Source: Erythrocercus mccallii
Lineage: Eukaryota; Chordata; Aves; Passeriformes; Dicruridae
Direction of reading: 5' to 3'
DNA: 64,000 nt
Assembly: GCA_013397435.1 (NCBI GenBank)
Contig: VZRG01000005.1
Coordinates: 457,508 to 521,507 of the forward strand
Part shown: in pieces, positions 1 to 13,200 of the stretch
Numbering within the stretch: position 1 is the first letter of the stretch
Layout of the letters: each line of letters begins with the position of its first letter
Notes under the pieces: model-generated
The model's database searches: none
Told to the model about the DNA's origin: nothing
Seen by the model: only the letters and a program-made list of their open reading frames with translations
Program-made: the position numbers and the translations under genes

Positions 1-819
1 CTCCAGACCAGTCTTGAAGTTAGTTACTGACAGAAAGGTCCTAATGACATTGTTGTAAACACAGCTGTCTCCCACTCCCCAGTGGGAGTCCCTTTCTTGC
101 AGATTTCTGAAACAGTGTGATTATTTGTTAATTTTAAAAATATAAACAAAAGGAATACTGCTATCAACAAGGGTCATAAGAAATTAAATTAAAAAGCCTG
201 CAAAAGCTAAACCTCATGTTATTGTTATTGTTGGCCTCTTAAAAACACAGAAAAGGGGGCTTACTGTCCCTTGGTTGTTTCATACAGAAACATATCACCA
301 TTTTTTACATCTGTGCTGAAAGTAGTAAAGCCTTCTGTTTCTCAGGATATTTGCATTTGATCAAGTGTTCATGTTAGGGAGGCAAATTTATTGATGAGCT
401 GAGTGTTTGAGGCAGTATTATGTCTGAGCTTTTTGTATCTCCCTCTCATGCATCATCCTTTAGCCAGTGAGAAGTGTTCTGGCACTGTCGTGGTCTGCTT
501 CTCCAGGTATCTGCCTTGGAGGTACTCTTGTTTCTCCTTGCCTGTAATTAATGGCACACAGTACAGTTTGCAAAACAAAAGGACTCCGAGTTCACCTTAG
601 CAGTTATTTACTGTCACCCAGTTGCTTTAATTCATTATCTATTTTGCCAAGTAATGTCTGTGGGTGTGATCAGGTGGAAAAACCTACCTGCCACCTTTTT
701 ACAGTTGCTGTGGGAATCCCTGTGAACAATGCTCACTTGTCCTTGTCCTTCAGCTTGTAAGTATTTACAGGACACAGGAGAAAAATGGATACACCCTGTT
801 GGGATGTTATCCCTGAGAA
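1..819. other. AT-rich noncoding DNA, no gene seen
   Basis: No exon or repeat family can be assigned with confidence. A clean small hairpin lies at 69-88: an 8-bp perfect stem around a CCCC loop. A splice-like pair occurs near 704-756, with a pyrimidine-rich acceptor ending in TTTTTACAG and a GTAAGT after AGCTT. The enclosed segment is only about 50 bases and I do not call it an exon. Confidence 0.5.
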
Positions 820-1125
820 AATCACAGAATAATTGAGGGTGGAAAAGACCTCTAAAATCATGAAGTCCAACATTTGACCAATCTCCACCTTGTCAATTAG
901 AGCATGGCACTATGTCATTTCAGTCTTTTCTTGAGCACCTCTAGGGATGTTGAGTCTACCATCTCCCTGAGCAGCCTGTTAAAATACTTAACAAGCTTTT
1001 CATGAAGAAAGTCTTCCTCATGCCCAACCTGAACCTCCCTTGGAAGAGCTTGAGACTGTGTCCTCTAGTCCTTGTCACTAGTAGCCTGGTAGAAGAGTTT
1101 GACCCCTCCTTTCAGGAGCCAGCTG
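820..1125 (-). mobile_element. CR1 LINE 3'-end fragment (antisense to + strand)
   Basis: The + strand begins with AATCACAGAATAATTGAGGG, then a GGAAAAGACCTCTAAAATCAT block and a 'GTCCAAC' motif. This is the reverse complement of the avian CR1 3' end, which normally reads ...GATCTTTAAGGTCCCTTCCAACC...ATTCTATGATTCTATG. Further in are typical CR1 3'-region phrases: a 'ctccctgagcagcctgtt' block near 963-981, 'cttcctcatgcccaacctgaa' near 1012, and a 'cctttcaggagccagctgg' block near 1110. The copy is diverged and 5'-truncated with no ORF, as in most bird CR1 copies. The internal boundary near 1125 is approximate. Orientation comes from the terminal motif. Confidence 0.85.
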
Positions 1126-4100
1126 GTGACTGCTGCTGAAACTTTCTGTTAAACCCTCTTAATCCAACTTCCATTCCTGCTTTGCTGCTGCTGATGCTTC
1201 TGCCACTATGGGAGATGTTGCTGCTTTCTGCTTCTTTATACTTCAGGGCCTTCCTTACTGTCTTGGGACTATACAAGGGCCTCAGCAGCCTCCCTGCAGA
1301 CCAACAAGTAAATAAAAGGAGGAAAACAGATTCTCTCCTTCAGTGGTATGGAAATATTTGGTTAAAATAGCACCATGTGACACCACTCTTCTCCATAATC
1401 TCCAAAGTCATCGAGGTATCTGGTGAGAAGATAATGGTGTAGAACAGGACCTCCATTAACTTCTCGCAGAAAGTGAGAGATGAGGAAGTTCAACAAAGGT
1501 CTTCAAAGACCTCAGAGACAAATAGTAGCACTTCTGCATCCTGTATTTAAATGGACAAGGGTTGTGTGGATTCTATGTTTGTCTTCATGCCAAATGTATA
1601 AGTTGAAGAGTAAAGCACTGGGAAGCACCATAGTCTTAGATTTAGGGCCTTGGGGGATTGAAGATTATATTCTGTCCTAACTCAAGGTCACACACTCCAT
1701 AACAAATTTTTCAAACTTTCTCAACCCTTATTTCCCCACTGAGGATGAGGATGGTTGGGCAAAATATGGCTTGCGTTCCTCACATGTTCTAAAGTTACAA
1801 AGTGTCTTGGTTGAAGGTATTGCCTTTCATATTCACATTATTGATTTTCTTAATGCATACTTAATACTTAATATTTTTAAAAAGTTTCAAATAGATCGAA
1901 ATTCTACATGGATCTCTGTTGCAAATGATAGAATTTGAGATTTTAGAAATTAAAGGTAGTGATTTCATTCCTGATTCAGTACAAGAACTTGATAATAAGG
2001 AATATTTTTTATCCAGCTTGAAGAGGATGATGTGTTTGTCCTAGACTGTAGTCAGTCAGTTTGCCAACATTGTTTAACACTTCTGCATAATCTTGATTTT
2101 GATTTTAACCCAAATGTGTTTTGTTGGGAAGAGTCTGCAATGGCACTACTCACAACCAACAGAACTTGAATGGTTTTTTAAGATTTCACAGCAACATTTG
2201 ACAAATGTGGCATTATAATTTATGTCTGCAGAGTTTCTGTCAGCCCATTTTGGAGGCAGGGGGGAAGAAGATCTGTTGAATGTAAGAGTAATTGTTATGT
2301 TTTCTTCCTCAGTGATACAGCTGCATTTAGTTGTCAGTTATTTTCCTTCACAATTTTAGCGTGATTTTCTTCCTCTTTTCTAACTATTTCCTGGTTTGGT
2401 TTATAAAGAAATTACTTTAGTCCTGAAAGTGTGTGTTTCATAAATATCATCTGATTAGTTTTAGTGTCTTTTGTTTTACTTTGTTCCTTTGACATTATCC
2501 TCATGACTTTATAATCAGAGTAATCTTTGATGCATGCTCAAAACTCATTCCCTCCACTTGACTTATATTTAAGTAGATGTTTTAAATGCTTTACTGCAGC
2601 AAGATCTCAGTCACCAGTGTCTTGAGAGATTCATTAGTTAAGTTCTGTAAATACCATAAAATGCATGTCAGAAAGACTATCCATAATCTGTGGTTTGGCT
2701 ACGAGAAGGTTTCTGCTTTCAGTTTGAGGGGATTTTTTTACATTCTTTTCTTCTCTTTACTGCTTTGAAAATGCTTGGTATTTCTAAATGGAGCATGGTC
2801 CTAAAAATTCCACTGTCCTTGAAAGGAATTTTCTGAATTCCCCCGTGTTTCCATAGCATAGACGCCCCCTTTATTGCTGGTTAGGTGGCACTTCAAAGCT
2901 TTGGTTTGAGAAATTGCTGGTTGGAAGTCACACAAGAATTTTTGTTTTAAATTAATGGGAATCTGAATCAGATTTGGGTTTTGTCAGATTTTAAAATTGA
3001 AAACCCCCATACCAGCAAGACCACAAACATTTGTTTCATGCCAGCCAGTTTATGATGGTGTTTCATCTTTTACTTCGGAGTGTGGATATGATCTACCAGC
3101 CTATATGCAGCTATGCAGTGAAATCCAAGAAAGCAGTATTTCCTCTCTTCGATGCTCTGGTCTTACTTACCTCCCTGCTCCCAGCACTAACTTCAGTACG
3201 AGTTTTATGGTGACAAAAGATTTGTGATTTGACTCACTGGCTTTTAGTAATATTGTTTGAAAGAGAACTATTGCATTCAGTCCCAGTTAGTATCCTCCTG
3301 TACTTTTTATGATGAAGCATAAACTTTGATGAACCCTGTATGTAAAATTCCTGCTGTGGTAGTTTTATTCATCTTTAGCAGATCTGCCTTCCTCTGAAGA
3401 CAACTGTGCACTTGGATGACTTTGTGGTCAGCAGCATTAGAAAAACAGGTTGCCTTGGAAAAATATATTTGCCAGTGTTATGCACTGGAATGTGGGGTTT
3501 CCATCCTACCACTCATAGTCCAGTGCTGATGAAAATTACAGTTATTAAGTTAGTCTGCTTTGTCTCAGCCCAACTAGCATTTTACTGCTCGTTTGTCACT
3601 GGCTCAGGATGAAAACTTCTGCTTGCTTTTTTTTTTTTTTTCTCCCAAGGAAAAATACAATTAGAATCTATTGACATTTTGCTGTAACAAGAAGTTGGGA
3701 TGCTTTTCCTTTAAAAGTGATCTTTGCATGTTGCTATGCACTCAACCATAGTTTCCTAAAAAAATGGATATATTTTGGAAGCTGAGTATGGGTTTCATTA
3801 TTCCTCCTTGTATTGTCTGGAGAAATCACGACTGTTGGGATTGGGATAGAGAAACCACTGTAGTCAGAAACTGAATTGGTCTTTATTTGGAGGGGAGGGT
3901 GTTAAGAAATGCTGGATTTCCTGGGTTTGCATAATGCAAACCAAGACAAAGCATATGAAAGCAAAAGAACTGTAAGAATGTTAATATGACTCCGATTGCT
4001 GAAACATATGGAGCCAATCTCTGGCACTGCCTCAGCACAACTGGGAATGGAAATTAGCATTTTTCTCTGAAAAATATGGGATATTTCTCTTCCTGCAGTT

Positions 4101-4939
4101 TGTCTAATTTTTATGGCATTTCTCTTGTATAAAAACAGGGATATTTTCATGATCAAGGTAAGCTTTTTTGCCATCAATATTAATTTCTGGTCTTGTTTTT
4201 AATGCATTAAAATAGAAGAATTTATTATGTGCAAATAAAGAAAAAAGTATGAAGATGACTTGGTATGCCGTTGAGCATATTCTCTTAACTTTGACACATT
4301 GTTGCTGATCTCACCATGGTGCACACTGAGGAACTCCTAATAGTTTTGCAAAAAGACGTGCTCATATCTTGGAGGTGGTACACTGACAAACTGTAAGTTT
4401 AAATTGTGTTTGGGTTGTGATGTGTCTTCTTTGATCTTAGACACAGATCTGTATTTCAGCTCATTGATGTGATGAGTCACTGTTAAAAATAAGATCTAAA
4501 AGCTTTTAAAAATCTTAGATGTTGATCTTAAGAATCCTTTAATATTAAGAAAAACTATATGGTAACTTCAAAAATAACTGTACTCCAAAGGAAGGATTGC
4601 TTGGTTTGTGCTCTCAGGTGAACTTTCCTCATTCTACCTCCTTCATTCTTTCTTTTCTGATTTTAGAATTGCTCCAAGTGGAGACAGGAAGGCTTTTTAA
4701 CCCTGTGGCACCAGTAATTTTTAAAGGAGAATTTTTGCTGTTTTGTTTTCTGTTTATAAAGATTTTTTTCCCAAAACTTTATTTTCTTTTTATCGCAGTT
4801 GTTATTAATTTATTTACTGTTGTTATTCCTTAGTGGCTTAAGCAAACATATATTTCATTTTATGCCTAGAGATTTAAACATAGAGCTGTTTATTGGAATA
4901 TCACCAGGACATTATATATATGTACATATATTTATATTT
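1126..4939. other. AT-rich noncoding DNA, no gene seen
   Basis: Apart from a 15-T run at 3627-3641, nothing distinctive is visible. Splice-like signals occur, for example an acceptor near 4098 with CAAG|GTAAGC at about 4157, but all three frames between them are closed. A minus-strand donor-like GGGAG|GTAAGTAAG lies near 3165-3180, but its would-be exon lacks a pyrimidine tract at the acceptor. The reading frames of 60-90 codons are of chance length for this base composition. Confidence 0.5.
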
Positions 4940-4940
4940 T

Positions 4941-4980
<40 letters not shown>
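4940..4980. repeat. Compound (TA)n(TG)15 microsatellite
   Basis: A TA-rich run up to 4950 is followed by fifteen uninterrupted TG units at 4951-4980. TA/TATT-like sequence from about 4915 suggests expansion from an AT-rich seed. A perfect tract of this length is likely to vary in length between individuals. Confidence 0.97.
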
Positions 4981-4983
<3 letters not shown>

Positions 4984-6009
4984 TTAGTATATCTTGAAAG
5001 CCCTGCCTTAAATTAGCAAGTTCCCTCTGTTTCTAGTAAAGCAGGTCAACTGCTGTTGTGGCTGACAATAGGACTGAAAAATAGTACTTAAGCTACTTCA
5101 TGTAAAACAATGAAAATTCTTACACAGTATTTTTTCTTTCTCTTGTTGTATTTGTTTTGCCACTGTGTCAGCGGGGAAAACTAAGGCAGGAAAAGAGGAT
5201 GACCTTTGTTTTTAAAGTAATCTAGATAAAATTTCTTCTAAAAATCTATTTCAATGCAAGCTGCACTTTCAGCTCATCATGTAAAATTACCAACACAAGA
5301 TGCAATTAATTTGGGTCAGCAGGAGACATAACTGAGTGCTCCCCTTATACATAGCTCCTGTGCACACAGTGACTCAGTGGGCAGCTTCTTTTATGAACTC
5401 TGCAGTATCTTCTTCGGTTTGACTGGAATGTTTCCAGGTTAGAAGAAGCTCAGGAGAAAATTGCCACATGGAGTGTAAGAACTGGTTGGATGTTCTTTGA
5501 TTTTTTCCCCTAGGTGGAAAGAATCAGTTTTGTTTAAACTAAAGTGTTTATAGGAACGTAACCTTTTTTGATGAGCTTTTCCTGGGAAAGAACTAGGTAG
5601 AATTTCTTGTCAAAACTCCCTTAAAAAACAGTGCTGTTGCATGTATAAACTTGAATACATACTAAATATGAAAAGCACTAGTCTAGAGCAGTCCTGCTGT
5701 GCTGCTTATTTGCCCAGTTCCTGGCAATAAATGGCTTAGTGTCTCTGAGATCAAGGTTGCGTCCAAGTTGTTAACCTTCACAGTGATCACTGGATCCTTC
5801 CTCCATGATCTATTTTGCAGCTGTTCATATTTCTGGCTACCAAAGTGGTGGGTGATGTGAGCTGCATAGCTTAGCTGGGCTTTTCCTGTAAAAGCTCTTT
5901 CTTCTGTTGGCCTTAAGTCTGACAAGTAGCTTCTCTGGGCATCCCATCCTTGTATTCCTCACCACTTGTCCACACTACTTGTGGTTTCTTTAATACACTT
6001 TTATTTCTC
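4981..6009. other. Noncoding DNA, no gene seen
   Basis: No exon or recognisable repeat was found. A minus-strand frame of about 80 codons at 5683-5925 has no supporting splice sites or family resemblance and is treated as chance. Confidence 0.45.
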
Positions 6010-6200
6010 TGTTCTCCAGGTTTTGTCTCTTTCCCAAAGTGGAAGCAATGTCACACCTCTGATCGCTTTTGTTACCTCCTCCTGTAGCTTCTCAATTTCC
6101 TGTATGTGGTTATTGTGAGATGAGGTGCCCAGAGAGCCAAGCACTATTTCAGATGCGGTTGCAGCAGAGCATAACTGGGCCCCTTCTGTTTGTATCCTTA
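6010..6200 (-). mobile_element. Old CR1 LINE fragment (internal 3' region)
   Basis: The + strand carries 'ctgttctccagg' near 6009-6020 and, near 6120-6185, a block reading GAGGTGCCCAGAGAGCCAAG, then CACTATTTCAGATGCGG and GCAGCAGAGCATAACTGGGC. This parallels the antisense CR1 3'-region phrase in which 'gtgcccagaactggacacagtattccaggtgcggcctcaccag' precedes 'gcagagtagagggg'. Similarity is partial and the middle is not convincing, so this would be an old, eroded copy. Overlapping reading frames on both strands here reflect its higher GC content, not genes. Ends are approximate. Confidence 0.5.
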
Positions 6201-9200
6201 AATAAGCGAGTTTGTGAAGTCCTGTCACTCTGGAGGCCATCTCTCTTTCTAGCCCAGGGCTCAGTCCCTCCACCCTGGAGCCCATGTGCCACTCGGCCTG
6301 GAAAGGATGGTCCCAAGGTGCTGCTATTTGCTAGTGACTGAATTCCGGTTTGACATGAAATAGCCATCCACTTTCCTGTGGTGGAGCTCATTAAAAACTG
6401 TAAATGTCCAGTTGCATATTCCTCACTTTTTATGTATTTCTTACTCTAATAACTCTGATAATCTGAGCCCTTCTGAAGAGTGAAGTGTCGCTGATACCAA
6501 TTGCTTTATTTCTTCCTCCAAAACAGACACTTCTCAACATTGCCTGGTTTCTAATGACATACAAAAAGGGAAACAATTTCACATAAAATGTCAGATTTTG
6601 GATAGAAAAATAGGTTTTGGGTTGGAGTTTGTGGCTATTTTTTAATTTTGTTTTCTTTCAACATGGATCATCCTGACTACTGAGGTGTGAGGAGTGCAGC
6701 TGTGTCCTGCCTCCATTTCTGCGCTCTTCCTCTAGTTACGAAGTGCCTGATTTTTCTGTCAGGAGATAAGCTCCACTTATCCAAACTGTTGTATCAGAGT
6801 GAAAATTAGAGTCAGATTTGTTGGGTTCTTCAGCATGTATCTGCATTTTACAGCATGTTAACATTAATTAAAACAATGCTTTTTTACCTGAAGAATCCTG
6901 TCATTGGTCTATGAGGTTTAGATTTGACTAATTATAAAGTCAGAGTATTTTTTGCCTTTAATGAAAGCTTTTTCTTCAATCTGGTTCTATTGTTACATTT
7001 GGTCTCCTGGCAAAGCACAAAGCACAAAGCAGAAGGGTTTTCATTTTATGAAGTGATTACTAAAAGTGAAACATTTACATTCCCCCCAAAATTTTCAATA
7101 AGTATAGGCAATTTTATTGAAGGAAACTCTAGAAATTAAGTTGAAAATACAACCCTTTAATATTAGTAGGTTGTTCCACAAATGATGGCAGGGAAATAGG
7201 TAGAGGTTGAAAAAAATGAAATAACCTAACCTCCAAATTACTCTTTACATTCAAATTCTCAGGTTGAGTCAATCAAAACTGCTGTGCAAAGTGATATGAT
7301 CTATTTTCACATAAAACTATTTATCTAAGTCAGCGGAAATATGCTATTTACACAAGCTGGCTACTGAGGTATTGCAAAGATTGTCCTAAGAAAAGCAGTT
7401 GCCTTTTTGATTCAAAAATGGGGCTTAAATACTTGAAAACTAAAATTAGGCAAATAGTGGATGTTATCGTTGCTCAATTTATTCCTGTTTGCAGTGAACA
7501 ATGACATATCCAAGAAGAACTAGAAAAATCTGGATCCAGACTTCTAAATTCTGATATTTTGGATCCAGAGCTCTGGGTCGGAGTGATGAGTAGTTTTCTT
7601 TTTGTTTAAAGCATGTTGAAGCTATTTCCTGAAAAAGGAGGAGAAGGATGATGGAACCCTCTGAAGTTCTTCTGCAAGTGGCATCTGACCTTAACGTGGG
7701 AACTTCAGTGGCTTGGTTGTCGGTTCAAATACAGAGGAGCTTTCCAATCTGCTGTAAATAAACAACAAAGCTTCAAAAGAGCAATACAAACTGAATGCCC
7801 TATAACTCTTTTATTGATTAAATCGTTCTCTAAACCTGTGGACATTTGACACCTCAATCAGCTTTCCCAAGCTGTACATCAATTTTTTTTTTTTTTAATT
7901 TTTTTTTTGCAATAATAGTTCGACTTCTAGGATAGATATGTTGCAAATATAGAAAGATGCTTCAGCAAAAATACTAGGAAGGTTTTACAATTTACTTTTG
8001 GGGCAAGGGTCACTAACTCCTTTGATATTTTCTTTTCCTCCTTCTGCATGGTTCATTAAATTCCCTGAAAGGATGGTGTATATTGTGCACATAAATGAAC
8101 TAGCAATAACAAAGTCCCATCACTTACATCTAGTAACTAGTTTAAAAAATCCAAACAACAAACCCCAAATCCCTCTGCTATTGAATAGGGCTATCTTCAC
8201 ACTTGTAAGAATATATTGCACTCATGAGTTGCAAGGACCTTTGTCAGATAATTAGTGCATTTAATATGAATTACTATAATAGTTGGTAGGTAATGTAGGT
8301 CATGTTGTTAGGTATTGATATGTCTAATGTTAATCTCATTGTTGTGTTTATCATACAAAGTGAAATGCAAGCCACTGCTCTTAAAGGACAGTTGTTACAT
8401 CTGGCAGGAAGAGGTGTATAGGAGTAACCTTTTGAATTTGGCATCTGTGACCAAGAGTTTTTACCAACCCTGCTAATTACTATACACTTTTTGTGACAGA
8501 AATTATAAATCCTCAGTGTCTACATCTTCATTCACATTATTTAATGCAAATTAATGTAAAAATACCATATTGCAAAATGTTACAATAATTTGTGATTTAT
8601 AGGTTGCAACATGCTTTTTTTCCTCCCCTAATCTGAAAAAAAATTTCATGTTTTTTCCTTCAAGGACTCTCATGATAACACTGTTGTTACTTTTATTAGA
8701 AGTATTGAAAAAATTAATTTTATTATGAATACTTCAATAAGGAAGGTATTTTTTCTTCTTTGTTAACATGTTCCTGCAAAAAATCCATTTTCAGAAATTT
8801 GGTTCCGGTGGTTTGTAAATAGTTTTTTATGAGAATTTGTCCCATGAGCTATTACTGATGTATGTTAATGGCATACATTAGCTATTAAAATAGTTATGCT
8901 TTTTCAAAGTTGGATTGCATTTGCCTAAAACAAGCCTTGGCCATCTCTCCTTTTCTTCTTCTTTCTCAGGCCTTGAAGAAAGTGGGACTAACCCAAGAAC
9001 ATTAGCAAGGTCACTAAATCTGAATTTAGGAAGGATCAGAGCAAATGCATTTATGCATCTGTATTTATTCCTTCCCTTTAGGATTACACACGCTCTTTGC
9101 ACAGCTAGAGTTCATAGGATAAGGGAACTGATAAAGAAGGGAAAGACAACTGAGCAATTTTTGCTGCAGTAACATAATCCCTCGTAAAATCCTTAATGAT

Positions 9201-10185
9201 ATCAATGGGCTTTAAAACCAACTTGTTTTCTCTCTGCACAATGAGATCCTTATGTATTATCACACAGTGCTGCAGCCACTCACTGGCTAGGAATCACAGG
9301 ATGAGTCGTGCAAGCATCAAGAAAAGCCACTGAATCTTGTTCTTCCCTCTAATCTTACGTGATGACCTCTAAAATATAACCTTGGAATTTGTCTGGGTAT
9401 AAATAAAAGAAACAATAAATGAAAAGTAATAAATGAAACTGGACTAGTAATGTTAGTAATACAAGTCCATTTTAGCTCAATTTTCTGCAGTGAAAGAAGG
9501 TTTTGAGATCTGCTGCCCTGAAAAACACTTCAAGGTGAACTGGATTATCTAGTCAAAATGCTTGACCCAAGGAAATAACAAGAAAGGGGAGGAACTAGCT
9601 AAATCAGATGTGAAAACATTTTTTCATGTTTCCCATTCCTGCAGTCCAAACTTATTTGCATTCTATGCCTCTTGCTGTTTCTTCCAACTAAATTTTTTAT
9701 TTGACTTCTTTATTTTTAAAATTCTCTCCCTTCTTTATACTCATTGTGGTTTCTTTATTGGATTACTGATGGCATCACTTCAACTGGACAAGGAATAAAA
9801 AAAATTGTGTGTAAGAGGGCTGAAGGAGCAAAGGCCTCCAAGCAATTAGGCTAATAAATATTCATTTTTATTTGTATTGCATTCAGAATAAAGGAAAGAG
9901 AAGAAACAAAGAATTCAGCATCTGATGTTTGCCAAGAAAAAAGTGTGCTCTGAGGCATCTCTTGCTGTTAATGACTGTTTAGTTTTGTCTGTCTTCTTTC
10001 ATATTGATAGTACTTGTTTAAACAATGACCTTTTCTTCATTGTCCTTCTGATCCAAATATATTTTGCCCAGATGGTTAGCATAGGTGTTGATCTGGTAGT
10101 TTTGGAAGTCAGTGAGGTTATCTGCTGGTTTATTTATTGTGATATTTCTATATGAATCCCTTACTTTGCACAGATTTTATTTCAG
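6201..10185. other. AT-rich noncoding DNA, no gene seen
   Basis: Contents are mainly AT-rich unique-looking sequence. A T-rich low-complexity patch lies at 7883-7908 (two T runs split by AA). A short tandem AAAGCAC motif, about three imperfect copies, lies near 7013-7031. No exon with both splice sites and an open frame was found. Confidence 0.5.
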
Positions 10186-10267
10186 TGCTGGTCAATGAGT
10201 CTGGTTTTCAGCTGTCTCACTGGCTGCAGAGCTCTCTGTTGCCTTTGGTGGTGTCTGTGGGTTTAAG
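10186..10267 (+). other. Exon-like segment, 82 bases, unassigned
   Basis: The segment is preceded by a pyrimidine-rich acceptor ending in ATTTTATTTCAG (to 10185) and followed by AAG|GTGAGC, a good donor context. Of the three frames, only the one entering after two bases (first full codon CTG at 10188) stays open: 26 codons plus two trailing bases. The peptide starts LVNESGFQLSHWLQSS and has a hydrophobic Leu/Val tail. I recognise no family. Splice-like pairs this good arise by chance in 64 kb, and one open frame in 82 bases is weak evidence. It could be a noncoding-RNA exon, a coding exon, or nothing. Confidence 0.2.
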
Positions 10268-13200
10268 GTGAGCTCTCTGTGCACGCAGATGTCTTCCATA
10301 CCCAGATGTGACCCCATGGCAGTGACAAGGAGCTTCCCTCAAGTGTTTCCTTTTGATGACTGCTTGGAATCTAATGAAATGTAGAACTAATAGCCAGAAC
10401 TGAGCTATATAATGTTGGTTCTCTACCCAAGCACAATCTAAGGAGTTGACTGACTAGCACTGTTTTGAGCATCTCCCCTGTTGAGGTGAATTGAATGAAG
10501 TGGATGAACTCTCTGAAATATTTCCTTTCGGAGTCAAAAGAGGCACCCATCTTGCTCCCATAAAGTTTCCTTCACAGAATTCTCAGATTTAAATTTCAAG
10601 CAATGTTTAACTTCTAACAAGCCCTTGCAAGTATCTGTATGTGAAAGAGATAGACACTGAGATATGAGCTTACTCCATTAGATCGCTTTATCCCATTAAA
10701 TTTGCTTTACTCCATTAAATGTTTCCATTACCCATTTCTTCCTGAACTTTGTTATCCATGGCAGGTTGTTTCAGACAAACCGGATGGCAGCTATTGAAGA
10801 CTGGAAGTGGTAACATCCAAATAATGCAGCCAGAGCAGAGCTGGCAGAAGGATACTTGAGGCTAGAGGTTTTAGCCACCCTGGTAAACCATGATTCAGGG
10901 AAACCCCCTTTCAGCAGAGATAGCTGAGATACCAGGCAGCTGTCACAAATAATCAAAGTACATGTGTTTTCTTGCTGCCTTGGGTACTAGTTTCCTGTTA
11001 TGGTTTTTTTGGTCTTGGGATTTGAGCAAGCAAAAAAGATCTGTTCCAGTTATGGCTGTGCAAGAATTGTGTTTTGGATCATGCAGGTTAGACCTTTGAT
11101 TATATGCTGGAGAGAAGTGCTGTAGAGAAAGTCCTTACACTTTTTATTCAGACTGTCTTAATATAAAAGCTTAAGCAGCAGGGAGAGACTAATTATGTTG
11201 CTTAGGCTATTGGATAGGAAATGCAGCATGGAAAATCTGGCTGTTTATGGACAAGAACTCCCTCTGGCCACATTTACCTGAAAGTTAGGTACAAGGGACT
11301 CTGGAGCTTTTTAAGGTGCTGAATGAATGCTGCATTTGGTGACAAGACAGAAAGATGTTAATATGAAAGGATTTTTCTTTATTTATATAAGCATGGATAG
11401 GGATGCTCTGAAACCCATGAGTCAAAGGCACTTATTGAAGAAAGTCACATTTGTAGAATGTACAGTTGAAGTGACCAGAGATATGCTTGCTTTACAATGC
11501 TTTTTTGTGGGTAGACTCCCTAATCAAGAGCTGTTTCAATTGAGGAAGGCATAGTGAAAATTGTGGATTTTCTTGACAGAAATTGAATTTTTTCCTAGGC
11601 TAAAAATGAAAAAAAAATATATAGTGCAATAATTATGGGTCATTTTATCTATATATAATCAAATAAAGATTATATTAGCAATTTCTAAAGTGGTGAATAA
11701 TGTGTAGTACTCAGCAAATATTTGTAATGGTGTGTGCCTGTGGAATGTAGCTAGGTTAGCACAAGTGATCTGGTGGTAGTGGTAAGAGTGGAATCAATCT
11801 GCAAGACTTCTGCCAATATTTGATTATCTAGAATAATATTAGCCTGTATGATTGACTGAATTTTGATTTTTTTTGTTTCTCCAAAGTACATTTGCATTGT
11901 TTTTCAAAATAAATTAGGCAATTTCTCCTATTTCAAGCACTAATGGGGTGTATGAGTTGTTCAATATTCTGGCATCCTTCAGAAGACTTTGCTAAAACTC
12001 TCTGATACAGGGCATGTGTGCTTTGCACATTACTAACAGCATTTTGGTGCATTCATTTTGAATTGCAACTGTTTCAACATCCTACAGAATAAATATGGGG
12101 GATTTGTTGTAGTAGGAGCCCCTAGGATTACTCTTTTTTTTTTAACATAAGCTTAATATTTATGTGCTTATGTATACAGTAACACATCTTACATGATGTA
12201 AGATACAGCCAAAATAAATCTGGCCCTACCTGTGAATGCTCTTGATCAGTTTTTTCCAGAGTTTCCAAGCTCAGTCTTCAGATTTTTTTTCCTTTGCAGC
12301 TTTGGTAAACTCCATTTATCTGTTTGTGTTGTGAGGCTTACAGGTATTTTCTGCTCAGAAAATTCACCTTTAACAATGTTTTCTGGTACTTCCTCCATGT
12401 TTGCTCTTCACTCCACATTAGCTAGTACAGAAATCAGAATCTGTTACAGTTAACCTCTTTAGTGTATTCATTAATTAGTTGAAACAATTCTATGTTAATT
12501 ATTCTTGAGGTTATCATATAAATGCTTCCCAAAAGGGTACACGATACATGAAATGGTCTGTGTCAGCAAATGGACATTCTGTGCATGGTGGAGACAGCAG
12601 AACGTTTCACAAAGACAGTCTTTAGCATGACTCCCTTCTCTACATTGCCCAGGGCAAGCCTATGTCTATTCATTGGCTCTGGTGGGAACACAGTCTCACT
12701 AGATTAAACTCTGCTTTTGCAAATACCCTCTCAGCAGTACAGAGCACTTTCATTAAATCAATCAGAATTAGTCAGTTGTTCATTGACGAGGTTCTTAAAC
12801 ATTTTTAAGTCAGCTTTCTCCAGCGTCTCTCAGGGCAGTCCTCCTGCTCCCATTTCAAGAAGAAATGTTTAGCCATCTCCTGAGATGAGCATTGTGTCCT
12901 TTTGGCACCTTGTAACACTGCACAAAGCTTATTTGTTAGGTGTTTTGGGGATGAAGTGGGCAATATCTCTAGAGAAGGTGTCAGAGTTGAAGACATGAGC
13001 CCACCATTGCTGTTACGTGATCAGGTAGAATCATGGTGCCTGAGAACCAGGATTTATGGAAAATAGCTAAAAAATCTGGTGCCTTGCCCAGCTGTAGCAC
13101 TTTTAATTGCTGCTTTTTCCGATTTTTAAATTTTTTAATTTTTTTTTTTTTTACATCTGAAGTTCTCTTATTAGAATCAATTGGCACCAATATTTCTTCT

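Noticed and set aside
2997..3227. Protein-like open frame with Pro/Ser/Cys-rich composition
   Set aside because: No polypyrimidine acceptor or matching donor, and a second frame overlaps the same stretch. Coding cannot be supported.
4099..4157. Segment with good acceptor (TTCCTGCAG) and donor (CAAG|GTAAGC)
   Set aside because: All three frames contain stops, and without transcript evidence a noncoding exon cannot be claimed.
7678..7732. tRNA-like sequence with a GGTTCAAATAC B-box-like motif
   Set aside because: The A-box is poor and no cloverleaf stems pair around it.
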